Assembly: GCA_026874595.1 (NCBI GenBank)
Contig: CM049307.1
Coordinates: 63,272,370 to 63,336,369, forward strand
Direction: 5' to 3'
Length of the DNA: 64,000 nucleotides
Source: Sipunculus nudus
Lineage: Eukaryota > Annelida > Sipuncula > Golfingiida > Sipunculidae
Shown here: positions 1-12,640 of the stretch, in pieces
Layout of the letters: each line of letters starts with the position of its first letter
Position numbering within the stretch: position 1 is the first letter of the stretch
Translations under genes and position numbers: made by a program
The notes under the pieces: generated by a model
The model's input: the letters and a program-made list of their open reading frames with translations, nothing else
The model's database searches: none
Told to the model about the DNA's origin: nothing

Positions 1-917
1 AACAAATATCAGGCACTCAGAGGTGATTTGATTTACAATACTGGTGACAGATGGCAGCACTAAACCTCCTGACAAGACCTTGTTCTGAAAACCCAAGGTA
101 ACAAATATATTACTTTCATCCTCCAGGCCTCCACCTGAGGTTGTTTCTACTCTAACAATCCTCTTCCTGTAAGGCCCTGTTGGACTACTAGTCTCAACTG
201 TGAACCTTTATAATCAAAATTTGTGCCATTTCAAGGAAACTACTTTTGTTTACATTTCATATGCTTATGCTTACAAAATATCACTTATTTCTTGAAATCC
301 TTACCACAAAAACACGCATGTTCATGTAATTTGCCTTGAAACAATTCTTGTCCAACATATTAGAATGGACATTACATCTATACCTTCATTGCTGGTGAAT
401 TTAGATGCCCTGATGCATTGTGGGTTGCAGATTTTGTGAGTCTGATTCTGCACAGTGTGTGTTACTTTGAGGTGTTTATTATACAATACTGGTGACAGAT
501 GGCAGCACTGGTTAGTTTTATTTAATCAAGGACAGATACACAGTCTATAAAAAGAGATAATTCAGAAAATCTTATTTAACAGAAGCCTATATAAAGTTTA
601 ACAAAGGCAGAAAAGGCTCTTTACAGAAATACAGTAAATATGCATGAAAATTTTGTTAAACACTCGGCCCAACTGCCTTCAAAATATTAATAAACAAGTT
701 TAATTTACCACCAAACTTTCATTCAAAATTAATCTGCAATCTATAATCTGTCATGTCTGAAGCTGTAAAGGGCATGTATTTATTTGAAAATATCTGATCA
801 TGCTTGTCAATTTAAAAACCATATTATGAATATATTTTTTACATTATCTTTTTCTCAAGTTGTTTTTTTACATTATATACACTGGTTGTACTATGAAGCT
901 CCGAATTTGTAACAAAC
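1..917 (-). other. ACTR3 intron 8 (partial)
   Basis: No coding signal. A 25-bp motif (core ACTGGTGACAGATGGCAGCA) occurs at about 37-61 and again at about 485-509, so it is a short direct repeat or two fragments of one dispersed repeat. The rest is plain AT-rich intron. Confidence 0.7.
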
Positions 918-1010
918 CTTGTATAATCCTCTGCGGACATCAATGGGACAATTCTGTATGACCATGTCCACGGTCTCAGATATTGGTGTGGTGAAGTCAG
1001 GGTTGCAAAA
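918..1010 (-). CDS. ACTR3: ACTR3 coding exon 8 (last exon in window)
   Basis: A 31-codon, phase-0 exon ([20 protein letters not shown] ... VRRGLYK). The acceptor is gtttcag and the donor AAG|gtttgt. In Arp3 the next residues are the adenosine-binding loop, so the next exon lies beyond base 1. Confidence 0.95.
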
Positions 1011-4000
1011 CTGAAACAACATAGCTAGGTGTTACATGTTCAATTAATCATCATACAGGCACTTATCATATCAATCAGAATTAAACCATACTTCTGGTCA
1101 TACCACTGAGGAACCCCCTAAAGGCACACTCGTTTGTGAGTGAAACAGGGCCATTGGGCCCATTAAGCCTACAGAGCGCTCACCCTGGGTGGGGGCCAAC
1201 CGTGAAAAATCTCACCCCTCGGCTGAGATTCAAACTCACAATCTCCGGGCTTTGAGTCCTGCGCTCTACCTCTGGGCCACAAAGGCGGTAAACAAAAAAG
1301 TGGCAAAACATGCTATAAAGGGCACAATTTTATTTTGGAGAAAATATTTTACCTTGTATGTGTCCATGTACCACTCAACATATAAATGTGTGTTACAAGC
1401 ATGCCCCTCTTGTGTTTAGTACCTTTAGTTTAACAAGTGATGTCACTTCCCAGTTTAAATTACAGGTCCACGGCTTTTTTAAAGGATGAAGGACATATGA
1501 GTGATCTCCTGTTATACATACATTAATACTTTACACAAAATACAGACAGAGTATTATTAAACTCGTAATCCAAAGGAGCAGGGGTCTTAGTGTCCTCTCA
1601 AAGTCCTAGCATAAACCATTATCCTTGCCTATATAAACTGAACAAGTTAACTTTATGGTTTAATCATGAAGAACTGAAGATAAACTGAAATTGTAAAATG
1701 CTGAATCAGAGACTGTGCTATATTCTTTGATAGGTGGTGTATTATAAATTTAAACACTATAAAATACAGTACTTCCTGTCAGGGGATTTTATCTTTACCT
1801 CTGGGTGAAAGAAGATCTCTGGACCGAGGAAGCGCTCGTAGCCCACATCAACGGAGAAGGTCTTCTTTGAGATGGCATTGACACTCTCGTGGGTCTTCAA
1901 CCACTTGCTTGGGTCTGAGTCATACTTGCTGAATTCTTTCACAATGTCTGGGCAGACATAACTGTATTTTTCCTACAGTATCAAATGAAGATTATATATT
2001 CTTGTCAAATTATTTATAATATAGATGCGCAACCTACCTAACAAATAACTTGAATACAGTAACACCGTGCTTAACAGCACTAACAATAAGTTTGACTTTA
2101 CAGCTTTTGCACCACATATTTGCTATTAAACCAATGCATCACATTTAAAATCCTTTTTCAATTCAGTTCCAATTTATCCATTTTCAGCTCTATTCCAATT
2201 CAATCCTGGTTGAATTCAGAATTGACATCAGGTTTCTTGGCAAGTGAGATAAAAATTTTAATGTCTATTTAAAGATGATATTTCAGTCTGATGTTTTACC
2301 TTGATGGCCTTTGCTGTTTCTAGGGACTGTTCAGGAGGGATTCCAATTTCTCTCTCCCTCAGCAGCTGCTGGATGAAGTAGGTGATGTCCCGGCCAGCAA
2401 TGGGGATGTGTTTGATGCAGCTGCCAATCACATAGCCCTCAGCCTACAAAAAGGATGATATTAACATAAGTTTCATTTACAAAAAGCATACTTTTACATT
2501 CATTTCCTTTATTTGCCACTTTCCAATAGAACATACAAAACAAGTGACCCATGGGTCCTGAAGCTCAGCTGAATTTGACATGTATACAGGTGGTGCATGT
2601 ATTAATAATTAATGTTATGATCTGGTAAAAAATATTTGTTAAGGAACCGTGAAAAATGGATAGAATGACTTCAAAAGTGCTTAAAATCATGTTTGCTTTT
2701 GCCCATAGTCCTTAGAAAATATATAACAGCAAGAAGATTTTACTAGGAACTTCCAAGATGCTAAGTTTAGAAGTTTCTATGTCAAACTGAGATGACTTTT
2801 GTCCATCAGACTTATACAGTGCCTTAATCATGTTGTTTCACACAGCTCAGAGAAAATTGGTCACAGTGACCTTATTTTGGATGTCAAAGGAGACATTACA
2901 ATGACCCCTCTTTATATTAAGAAAGACTTTTTAAGATGCCCTTGTTAAATTTATTTTGATAATTTTGGCGGGCCCCACATATTATGAACATGTTGATAAA
3001 AACAAAACAAGCAGACTGTCTGGGGTGATATCCTCGTTTTCTGGCTTATTTTTATTAAGACTCTGAGGGATTCCCTTTATTTTATAAAGGTCAGATAGGT
3101 GATTAGGCCCCTTTCATATCTCCAAGGAATAAGTCACAGTGACCTTTTGGTTTGACAGGAGATCTTGGGGACATCTAACAATATGCTAAATTTCAGATAT
3201 GTATGTCAAACAGTGCCAAAATGTGCCAGTCTAACAGACAGACAGATGGACAGATGGACTCTGACTGATCACTACAGCATAGTTGACTTAGTTTTCTGTG
3301 GCCAAATTTTTTATATCTTTTCCTTATTTCCAGAAAAATGAAAGGTAAATGAAACAAACTTTCAGCATTTGGTTTGTGATTTAAAAGGGACTTCCAATAA
3401 TATATTATGTCCAATTTAATAATTATAAGATAATGAATAAACAGAAATTAAAAGAAACATACAAGCTTTACTGTGAAAAAGCTGCTGTGATTTTGTCTGA
3501 CATGGCCTGACAAGGATTAAATCATTAAATTGCATTTGCTGAAACAGTATCCAGCAGCTAGCTAAGATTTCATGAAAATAATCTTCAATGTAATCACTTT
3601 ATCTTATGGTGAGATTCAATGATCAAATATAGGAAAACTGATAAAACAAGATAGCAGAGCTGTTTGTTGCTTAAAGGCTGTGTTGTTTGTAGAGATATTT
3701 TATGTAAACTGACCACAGGAATAACGTGAGTGACCCCATCACCAGAGTCGATGACGCAACCAGTTAGGGTACGATCTCCCACCTGACGGGAGGTCCATGA
3801 TGCAGCCAGGGCAAGCACAGCCTGAAAGTTAAACAAAATTAATGTCAGTACATTAAAAAATCAAAATTATGAACACCAATGGAGACTTGATTAAGTGGTT
3901 ACATTTGTATGATGGTCTAAGTTAGACAAAGAACAAATACAGAATCATGACCATGAACAAGTGGTGATTATATTGAGGTGGTCACTAAACAGAGCTAGTT

Positions 4001-7000
4001 GTTGACAAACATAGTATAAATTTACATCTATGGTTCATCTATGATACTGGATACTGAAATATTCCTGATAAATTCAAACACATAATGAAACACTGAAATG
4101 CATATTTAAAGAAATATTGAAATGCAAATTTTAAGGATACCGGTGTCTAAGATAAAATATATGAACCACTGTATTTTTAACTGGAACCCAAAGACATGTT
4201 GTCCTTTGAAGAGCCCCCATATGTATTACACTGTAAACTTTGGTATCAATTTATGATGAATAAATACAATTTACTTTTTAATAAAATACTAGTTTAAGGA
4301 AATATCTTATGATATTCCATGCATCTGAATAAATGATATGTATCTTCAAGTTGTTTGTTACAGTGGAATATTTATAAACCTAACATCCATTAACAATGAA
4401 AGCAGACATCTCACCTGTACAGCGATGTAAAGTCCTGGAACATTGAAAGACTCGAACATAATTTCTGCAGTGTATTCTCTGTTCTCTGGTGTGTTCAAAG
4501 GAGGCTCAGTCTGGAAACAAACACAATCAGTAATATCATCTTACCTTATGATACATCAAATATATTTTCCCAGACAAGATACGCTGCTTTGTTTAATGTC
4601 ATCATTATGGAAAGAAACGTCCATGAAATTAGACAATTTTTGCCCTATTTTTGACATTTCCCCACCACCTGAAAGTATCATGTCACTTCCAATAACGCAG
4701 ACCAGCCTTTTTTTTTATTTGTTTACTTTCTGCCAACACAAATCAAAAATAGAAGAGTAATTCAAATTCACTACAAATATTTTTAGAAAATTAGCTTTAC
4801 TGGCACTTTCTAGTGACATTGTGTAAAGAACCATCAAAACTAAAATCAAAATACCACCAATTTTTAGAGAGTCTGAGATGAGTTAGTCAAATATATATTC
4901 AGTTCATCACCTTTACAAAACTTCACTATGGTTGGAAAATAAGAAATAAGATTTAATCATCTAAAATTCCAATCCATAAAGGAAACGTCATTTTGCATTA
5001 TTTAAGTAGTACCATTGTTGCTCACCAGAAGGAAGTAGTGGTCCTCAGGTTCTGCCCTAAGATATTTGAAGATGGCCTGCTCCCAAAACCTCTCCATCAA
5101 GTCCCAGTCATCAACTATACCATGTCTGATTGGCCACTGTAAATATTATGAAAGGAGCATTGTTTTTTTTTTTTTCTTTCTTCCTCACTTTCCCTTAAAC
5201 GCACTGTACTTGCATTTGCAGTATTTGAAAAGTATATATCAAGAATAGAACCTGAAAATTATTTTTAAAAAATTTCTTTGTGATATTGCAAGAAGTTCTG
5301 TTCTTGTAATGATATGTCATTTAAAAAGTACTTGTGTTCAGTTAAATCCATCAGGACTTCTATTAATGTATACTAAAACAAGGGACCCATGGGTCACGGC
5401 GCTCAGCTGATCATGATTGGACTATAAATGTTTCTCCACTGTGATACTATATCAAGTCGATAAAGCTTAGGAATATCATGGACATGTTGGGCTATTATAA
5501 AGGAATTTAATGTAATATGTGAGTAAATGATAAATGAAATTACCTGACTGATGGATTAATAGAGTCAAATCTAGTGGTTTATTTTTTATTTATTTAGGAG
5601 TGGTCGAAAATTGTGATATATTTGAGCAAATATGAATGCAATGACAGCAGTATTAAGCAGTAGTAGAATAATGATAAGGCTATTTGTTGAAGGATCTAAA
5701 GTGTATAGTAGTCTGCAAGCTTTCAATTTGACAGATATGATGTTATGATTAACTTTGCTGATGAAGTGATTCATGAATTTGTGACTGTATGACACAATAT
5801 CTCTTTAGTCTTGACAAGGTACATTATTGTGATGCCCACTATGTCTACATATTACACAATACTGACATAATTTCTGGCATGTACATAGGTACCTATAGAA
5901 GAATAGTTATACAAAATATTAAAGTATGAATATATCTGATTCATCTTGTTCTTGCTTACTGAGGCTGACTTTGGGATGGGGTTCGGAGAAGGGAAAAGTG
6001 AGGGCAGCACAAAGGTGGATGTAGAAATATTCTATTGTAATGTTTTTCATTTATATAAGAATATGAAAAGCTAAGAGGAAAGGGGCCCTCCTACTTGGTT
6101 ACAGTAAAGTTCTAAATATATGATTGCAAACTAATACTCTGACAAGACTGTCATGAAGAAAAACAGTAAAAGTTTTGAGATACAGTGATGCATATGAAAA
6201 TTTACATATGGACAGGCAAGTTGACAGAATGGACTAATACCTTTATTTCACTTTCAAGGGAATAATGCATTTAAGTTTATATATAATCCTATTTTTTTTA
6301 AGCATATCCACTTTTTCCATTAAGAAGTTTATATCTGAATCATTCTTTTTATTTACAGGTTTTATAAATTTTTAATAAAAAAAACTGAAAATATAAGTTA
6401 AAATATTAGAATTGTTGCAAAAGTTGCAATCATTATATATACAGAGTAAAAAACTGAAACTATAAGTTAAAATATTAGAATTGTTGCAAAAGTTGCAATC
6501 ATCATATATCCAGAGTGTAGCTCATATTGGTTCATATTATGCATACACATATATTTTATTATTTTTAAATCATAAATGTTTAAACTGATTTTAAAAGAAA
6601 ATAATGCCACAACATGGCATCTACAAGAATATTCCTTGAATCACTATTAAAATGTTTTGCACATTGGAGTTTTAAGTACATGCTTAATTTTATTCACCAA
6701 AATAAAATAAAAGATTCAATAAATTTGATAAAATAAAACATCTTTTCAAATAAAGTATACACACCGTTGGTTGAATGAGGGACAAACAATATCATTGTGC
6801 TAATTACTATCCCAGTTTTAATTTATTAATAGTCAATTTCACACCTGGTGAAGTTTTTACTCTTCTGAAGTAAGGAATTACTTATCTCATGAACATCCAC
6901 ACTTTCATAGCAATACACCACTTTGTGGACACAATTAAATGTACACTTTAATCATTGTATCGCTGGTGGTACAATACAAAATCTAAAATGTAGCATAGCC

Positions 7001-10000
7001 TAGAATAAGAATGAATCAAATACAGAAAATAATAACATTCATCTAGTTTATGCACCATCTGGGGGGGGGGGTGCAGGGCAGAGGAGTAAGCCTGCTGGTA
7101 GTGGCCAAGCTGAGCCAAGGCAAGCTGCCTGGGGTGGGTTACATAATGCAAGTGAAGGCTGTACTACTAGGTGGCCTAGATGTAAACAACACTTGACATG
7201 GTGTATGAAAACATGAATAAAAGCTATTCTTTCCAATCAATTTCTTTGTAATTTCAGATTTTAAAAGATTAAATCCTTATGTATATATGCTGTGAAAATT
7301 AAATCAACAGTGCCAAAGTTGGACAAAAATTTAAGGTATTGATTTTTTATTTATGCTAATAACTTGAAAAATTTGCAAAATTCAGATCTAATTTTGGGTA
7401 AACACTTGAATCTTGATTAAATAAAGTTATATTCCTGAAAAAAAGTCTCTAGGTTCAGCAATTCTCATGTTAGGTGAGTAAATATATTTCCTGATTTTTT
7501 TATAAATTGCATTATGTTTTGCCCCATAACTTCAAAATAATACCCAATACTGACCTAATTTTTGGTATGTTCGTAGAAAATGTATGAAAGAAAGTGAATA
7601 CTAAATACAATCAAAAACAGATCAGTGGTTTTGATATTAGGCAGCCTTGAAGTTTAACAAGGGTTTTTTTTATGGAAAAAAAGAGTTTTTTTCTTAATAT
7701 CTCGAAGGAACGAAGTCCTAATGACCAAATTTTTGGTATGGTAGGAGATTTTGGGGACATCTAAAATTATGCCAACAGCCTGGGGAGCATAGAGATGTGC
7801 ACTGAATGACCTACAGTCATCAAAGTGGACTGCTTGACAATGTAAGGGAATACAACAAGAGCCTCCAAAAATATTCAATAACTAGCCTAATTTTGCAGCT
7901 TTTATTTTCAAATTTCTGATTTTAACAGATTAAATCCTTAAGTATACATGCTGTGAAAATTAAATCCACAGTACTTCCAGGAAAAAAATGTGCCGTGGCC
8001 AAAGTTGGGCAAAATTTAAGGTACCAATTTTATATTTTTGCCAATATTTAAAAAAATTTACCAGATTTTGATCTAATTTTTGGTATACAATTTAATTTCG
8101 ATTAATTAAAGTTGTATTACTGGAAAAAAGTCCCTACCTTTAACACTTTTGGTCTTAAGTGACCAAATATCTTCCTGATTTTTTTACAAAGTCCATTATG
8201 TTTGGGCCCATAACTTTTTTAAATTATAAATACTGACTTTATATCAGGTATGTACATAGAAACTATATAGGGGAATATTTATGGAAAATATGAAGAAAAC
8301 CAGATGAGTGGTTTTGATATAAGGCAGTCCTGAAGTGTGAAAATAGATTTCTAATAAAAAATTGAGGTTTTTCCTTAATATCTCAAAGGAACGAAGTCCT
8401 ATTGACCCAATTTTCGGCATGGAAGGAGATTTTTAGGGACATCTAACTGTATGCCCAATTTCAGATTCGTAGGTCCAATGGTGTCGAAACGTGCTAGTCT
8501 TACGGACGGACATCCAGACGGACGGACGGACAATGGACCACAACTATAGCTCAGATGACTTATAGTCAGCTGAGCTAAAAACTGCGCTTGTACTTCACTT
8601 GGCCACTTTATGAAGTACTTGTACCCAAGTGTAGACTGTCTGTAAGTACCAGACCCAAGGGGCCAAACCTGATCAGTAACACATTTAACAAACATCTTCA
8701 AATGTTGAAATAAATGTCATATGTGCATAAAGCACATTTTATTTGACATAAAATATGTAAATGAGTATGTAAACACAATTGAAATTTGTGAAAGACCCAA
8801 ATGGTAACTACCTTTACAGAATACGTAGCTGCATCTGTGGCTTCATCCCCGATATAAAAGTCCAAATCTTCTACTCCTTTGCCCATCCTCCTGGAAGACT
8901 GATCCCCTACTTTGGCATTCTCCTTGATGGCAATGCATGACGGAACAATGAACTGTGGCTCTGTGTTCCCAGCATATCCCATCTTTGTATACCTGAGGAT
9001 TACAATTGGCTTGTACACCTGTGGTTCCTCCATTTAAAAATTATATTTTGTTCTCATGACAAAGACTTATTATGGATATCATTTAAATACACTATTAATA
9101 ATCCCTCGACAGTGAACCTCAAAATCACAACCACCATCAGGACCATGATGAAGTGGTCAGGAATTGGAACCCGTTAAAAATGGTTGTTAGGGAAGGTTTT
9201 ACTGTACTTTGGGAAAAGGAACTGGGCTAGACTACCGACAAGGTAAATTTCCCCTGCCAGCAGTTTAGCCACTTCCTTGAGAAAATCCTGAAACTGTACA
9301 TCAGGTGAAAACAACCTTATTTAAGGCCACTGCAGTATGTCATCGGTGCAGATTCAATCCACATAACAATGAATAACCAAAATACTTTATGATAAAGATA
9401 AATTTGTTAACTGTCAGAAAATGGAGGACTATGCAGTATGTGTCCAATAAAGACATATATAATGACATTAGTGTGAAAACCAGCCAAATTTATTTTAACA
9501 AGTTAGCTTAAATTACACATTGATGTCATTGTATTTAACTCTGCTTTAGGTCTAGAAATTAAAAGTATTTGTTTATAAAATATTTGGAAAATACATATAT
9601 CTAGTATTAAAAAATATGAAATGCCGCTCCTTCATACAATCTGGCATCAGAAGGGGAGTTATTAATAATAATTACCTGAAGGAGCACTCAAGGCAAAGTC
9701 ATTCAAACTTAAATAAATGCCAAAATCTACAGTTGAGACAAATAATGTGCACAGTTGCATATTTTAAGCAAAACATATAATTAAAAAAAAAACAAAGTTA
9801 TGCTTTTATTATTAACTTCAGGGAATCAGTTGTGTTATACTCACAATTTCACATTTGTATAAACATATCTGACTTAGAACTTTGTCAAATGTGTCAGATG
9901 AGAAAGGGTTTAACCAGGGGTTGCATCGGAAAACAATAATTTAATACATAAACTCTTTGGAAACAGTATTAGTAACCCCTCTGTGCAATAACTGATATAT

Positions 10001-10155
10001 ACTTTGCAATGCAAAACCTCTGTGTTGATAATACAGACTTCTCATTAAACTTTCACACGTCTCTGAACTATGATTTCTTCTTATGATATTCTTTGATGTT
10101 ATTGTTCTCACCCTGTTCCATTGTCTATGACGACTGCTGGCATTCGCCCTGCCAT
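918..10155 (-). CDS. ACTR3: Actin-related protein 3 (Arp3), partial at 3' end; 8 exons in window
   Basis: Arp3 is a structural and ATP-binding subunit of the seven-protein Arp2/3 complex, which nucleates branched actin filaments in the cytoplasm. Coding exons (minus strand): 10112-10155, 8812-8992, 5026-5136, 4415-4510, 3714-3821, 2300-2443, 1799-1972 and 918-1010. All introns are GT/AG and the exons join in frame to 317 codons. The translation follows Arp3 without gaps: the actin phosphate-1 loop ([14 protein letters not shown], residues ~11-24), the Arp3 stretch [32 protein letters not shown] (~105-119), the phosphate-2 loop [13 protein letters not shown] (~167-179) and [16 protein letters not shown]. 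Known Arp3 is about 418 residues, so roughly 100 residues, including the adenosine-binding motif, lie off the left edge. The start was chosen because it gives the expected short N-terminus ([15 protein letters not shown]) and a clean donor. ENGASE lies head to head about 3.3 kb away. Identity is very secure; the exon 1 call rests on peptide similarity and phase. Confidence 0.95.
1105..1300 (-). repeat. tRNA-derived SINE
   Basis: Read on the minus strand, the 5' half looks like a tRNA gene with pol III boxes: an A-box-like TGGCCCAGAGGTAGAGCG and a B-box-like GAGTTTGAATCTC about 40 bases later. It is followed by a non-tRNA body. The body end (GAGGAACCCC reading plus) recurs at about 11190-11275. 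It lies in ACTR3 intron 7. It has no intact tRNA cloverleaf and is best called a SINE, not a tRNA gene. Confidence 0.7.
1799..1972 (-). CDS. ACTR3: ACTR3 coding exon 7
   Basis: A 58-codon, phase-0 exon ([20 protein letters not shown] ... GPEIFFHPE). The acceptor is actgtag and the donor GAG|gtaaag. Confidence 0.95.
2300..2443 (-). CDS. ACTR3: ACTR3 coding exon 6
   Basis: A 48-codon, phase-0 exon ([20 protein letters not shown] ... LETAKAIK), with the [10 protein letters not shown] signature of the actin-fold hinge region. The acceptor is ttgtag and the donor AAG|gtaaaa. Confidence 0.95.
2541..3285 (-). repeat. Diverged DINE/HINE-like element, GACCCATGGGTC family
   Basis: The left end carries the palindrome GACCCATGGGTC followed by GAAGCTCAGCTGA. 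This matches the 3' end of copies A and B (5381-8580, 42239-48752). The right part has degraded CAGACAGA/TGGACAGATGG tracts, as expected near the other end of the family. It lies in ACTR3 intron 5. The right boundary is approximate. Confidence 0.55.
3714..3821 (-). CDS. ACTR3: ACTR3 coding exon 5
   Basis: A 36-codon, phase-0 exon starting [21 protein letters not shown]. It contains the phosphate-2 nucleotide-binding loop [14 protein letters not shown]. The acceptor is ctttcag and the donor GTG|gtcagt. Confidence 0.95.
4415..4510 (-). CDS. ACTR3: ACTR3 coding exon 4
   Basis: A 32-codon, phase-0 exon ([20 protein letters not shown] ... YIAVQ). The acceptor is tttccag and the donor CAG|gtgaga. 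These residues are nearly invariant in animal Arp3. Confidence 0.95.
5026..5136 (-). CDS. ACTR3: ACTR3 coding exon 3
   Basis: A 37-codon, phase-0 exon ([20 protein letters not shown] ... HYFLL). The acceptor is ttacag and the donor CTG|gtgagc. Confidence 0.95.
5381..8580 (-). mobile_element. 3.2-kb DINE/HINE-like repeat, copy A
   Basis: Full-length copy in ACTR3 intron 2, inverted relative to copy B at 42239-48752; the two match along their whole length. In the element's own 5'-3' sense (minus strand) it opens with a hairpin of AGCTCAGCTGAC type, then GTCCGTCC-like tracts. It ends with TCAGCTGAGC (inverted copy of the start), the 12-bp palindrome GACCCATGGGTC, then CCTTG at a TT site. Internal features include a G-run (~7062), a 70-bp tandem duplication (~6385-6510) and paragraph-like direct repeats (~7250-7900 versus 7900-8560). 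No transposase or Rep ORF is seen, so it is non-autonomous. Confidence 0.8.
8812..8992 (-). CDS. ACTR3: ACTR3 coding exon 2
   Basis: Encodes residues 15-75, beginning [19 protein letters not shown]. The acceptor is cctcag and the donor AAG|gtagtt. It carries the end of the phosphate-1 loop and the start of actin subdomains 1-2. The 3.7-kb intron that follows (5137-8811) holds the 3.2-kb repeat copy A. Confidence 0.95.
10112..10155 (-). CDS. ACTR3: ACTR3 coding exon 1
   Basis: Encodes residues 1-14 plus two bases of codon 15 ([15 protein letters not shown] across the junction). The donor is GG|gtgaga. It joins exon 2 in phase to complete the actin phosphate-1 loop. A 5' UTR probably extends above 10155; there is no TATA box at an obvious spacing. 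The exon is too short to stand out as an ORF and was found by looking for the expected Arp3 N-terminus. Confidence 0.85.
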
Positions 10156-10300
10156 TCTGCCTGTTTAAGATGCTAGTTGACCAAACCACCTCAGATTCCA
10201 CCTACTTCCGTATACTCCCGGCTGTCAACTCTCGCCCTGCCCACTATCGCTTCCGCCACCTATTTAGTCTTTCCTACCCATCTTTATATATTCGTTTTTC
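10156..10300 (-). promoter_or_regulatory. Probable ACTR3 5' UTR / core promoter region
   Basis: The sequence directly upstream of the ACTR3 start is GC-richer than its surroundings (CCCTGCCCACTATCGCTTCC reading plus). No TATA box or certain initiator is visible. The call is by position only. Confidence 0.35.
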
Positions 10301-10942
10301 ATTTAGTATGACCGGCTCTAATTTTATTCAATTGTACTAGCGTTTACAAACAAAATCAACGAATCATAATTGGTGTTGATTTCTACTAATACTTTTTTTA
10401 TTTAAATGTTATGGCCATGTGTCAACAGGGAAGTTACCGGTAAGTTATGGACGGGTATGAAAGACGGGTGTCATAGAAAAGAAGATTATGCCACAAAACC
10501 CCTATGATTTTGCAACTTAACCTGACACCACCTGGCTCTGACCAATGACCCCAAACGGGCCAAAACGGACCACAACAGAACCAAAACTGGCCAAAACAAC
10601 TTAGGTTCTGAGAAAAATATTAATGTCAGGTTAGAGTTGCAGCCTGGGAAAACAAACTGTTCTTGCAAACTCCAATGCACAGAACTTTTATTTGAATTTT
10701 GTTCCTTGGAGAGTCCTCTGGGTCCAGGATTTTCTTAACCTTTTGATTAAACTTGATATTTTCTTAAAATTGAGAGCATTATATACGTCTTGGCATATTA
10801 TCCCTATGTTTAAAGATATTTGAACTGAGACAAATTATTTACTGTCCCTATGGCAAAAAATGACTTTTTAAGTATACACCATGCATCAACTGGTATCAGT
10901 ACTAAATAGTGTACGTAAGTACACTATTTCTTTGATTAAATG

Positions 10943-11748
10943 CAGTGGCGGATCCAGAGGGGGTCGCCCGCGGCGCGCGCCCCCGGTTGAGCTGAAACAT
11001 CTCCAATTTTATCCATTTCTTTTCCTATTTATTCGTAATTTATTTTCATTTTACATTTTTCATTCACATTTTATTACTTTCCAATTCATAAGTTGAGGAT
11101 ATTAATGAACAGCTTTGGGATTGAGTCCATATTATAAGGTAGCATTCAAATATTTCTATAACAAGTCTTTCTATTATTACACTTTGCAGGGTCATAACAC
11201 TGAGGAACCCTGAAATTGCATTCGCCTGTGCATGAGTGAGGCACGGCCTTCCCGATAGCCTAAGGAAAAGCCGGTAAAAAGTTTGTTATAGGATTTGAAC
11301 ATTTTAACCATTATTTTATCACGAGAATTAGTTTTGAAAGATGATGATATTTCGCATGTTATTAACATAGAATGTTGATGTCGATGGCGAAAGTGCACAT
11401 CTACGTTTATAACTTGCAAAGTATGATCATCTTTCAAAAGTAATTCTCGTGATAAAGTAATTGTTAAAAGTATTCAAGTAGAATGTTGATGTCAATGGTG
11501 AAAATGCACATCTATACTTTCCAGTGAATGTCCTTATTTTGAGGAAATATAAATATGAAAGCCGGCCACATGTTAATATACACCCAACAGAAAATCCTCA
11601 TACTTTATGTGACAGGTACCTCAAAATGCCCTCTTTACATTGCACTTAAAAAAAAACTTTAAAAATTTCCCAATACCCTCCGTCATATACCTGTAATTAA
11701 CTTTAAGGGATATATGGTGAAAACAGATGAAATAAAAATAAATATTTC

Positions 11749-11795
<47 letters not shown>

Positions 11796-11889
11796 TTTAC
11801 AAAACAAAATTTTAAAAACTTAAATTTAATAATACCCATCAACCAAATATTAGCGCCCCCCTGTTCCCGAATTTCAGAATCCGCCACTG
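10943..11889. mobile_element. Non-autonomous TIR transposon (CAGTGGCGGAT ends)
   Basis: The left end is CAGTGGCGGATCCAG and the right end is the inverted form ...ATCCGCCACTG. Both flanks carry AAATG (10938-10942 and 11890-11894), a likely target-site duplication. Inside are a SINE fragment (~11190-11275), an imperfect hairpin (arms about 11318-11350 and 11415-11450) and a TA microsatellite (11757-11790). No transposase is present. CAGTGGCG-type ends are common in hAT-like elements, but the 5-bp duplication does not settle the superfamily. Confidence 0.65.
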
Positions 11890-12136
11890 AAATGTGTGTT
11901 AAATTTTAAATATTATAAAATGTATTCTGCATGTAATATAATATTCACAAATGGCAATTTTACGCAGTAGTCGTTATAAAAATAACAAATCACTTACTGT
12001 GCAGAAGCATTTTTTTCCCGTTTGTCTTGGGAAGGATCTTTTTTTTAAGTGTAGGCCTAAATGCTGATTTTCTCCTCCAGTTTTAGTCTCTAATATGTAT
12101 ATCACTTGAATACTTAAATACAGTCATTCAGTTATA

Positions 12137-12141
<5 letters not shown>

Positions 12142-12194
<53 letters not shown>
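12142..12194. repeat. (TA)n microsatellite, left of the nested hairpin
   Basis: About 26 uninterrupted TA units directly abutting the left arm of the 12199-12450 hairpin. Confidence 0.9.
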
Positions 12195-12196
<2 letters not shown>

Positions 12197-12198
12197 TT

Positions 12199-12450
12199 AA
12201 CGTTAAGCACGCTGGAGCATCGTGTTATTACTCCGAGTTTCACGCCGTTGCCGGTATCGGCACCCGGATGATCATTAGATAACTGTTACTTTCTTTTTAC
12301 ATACGGTGGCTTCGTACCGTGTAAAAAGAAAGTAACAGTTATAGCTGGGTCACCAACAAGCGTCAGTTATCTGATGATCGCCCGGGTGCCGATACCGGCA
12401 ACGGCGTGAAACTCGGAGTAATAACACGATGCTCCAGCGCGCTTAACGTT
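12199..12450. repeat. Nested perfect/near-perfect hairpin flanked by TA arrays
   Basis: The outer arms 12199-12285 and 12364-12450 are reverse complements over ~87 bases with about four mismatches (end motif AACGTTAAGC). Inside, 12279-12300 and 12321-12342 form a second, perfect 22-bp stem around a short loop. The AACTG/CAGTT segment can pair with either the inner or the outer arm. The arms are GC-rich, unlike the surroundings. This is probably a MITE that inserted in an AT microsatellite, since TA arrays flank it on both sides. Confidence 0.8.
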
Positions 12451-12512
12451 TTGTTAATCTGCTCTACCTTAGCTCTATCGAGCACTATACTGCAAGCACT
12501 GGAACCAAGTTA

Positions 12513-12640
<128 letters not shown>

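Noticed and set aside
1145-1300. Functional tRNA gene on the minus strand
   Set aside because: A and B boxes are recognisable, but the acceptor and anticodon stems do not close cleanly and a SINE body follows.
12199-12450. microRNA precursor
   Set aside because: The stem is too long and too perfect (87 bp plus a nested 22 bp) for a standard precursor. A MITE-type hairpin is simpler.
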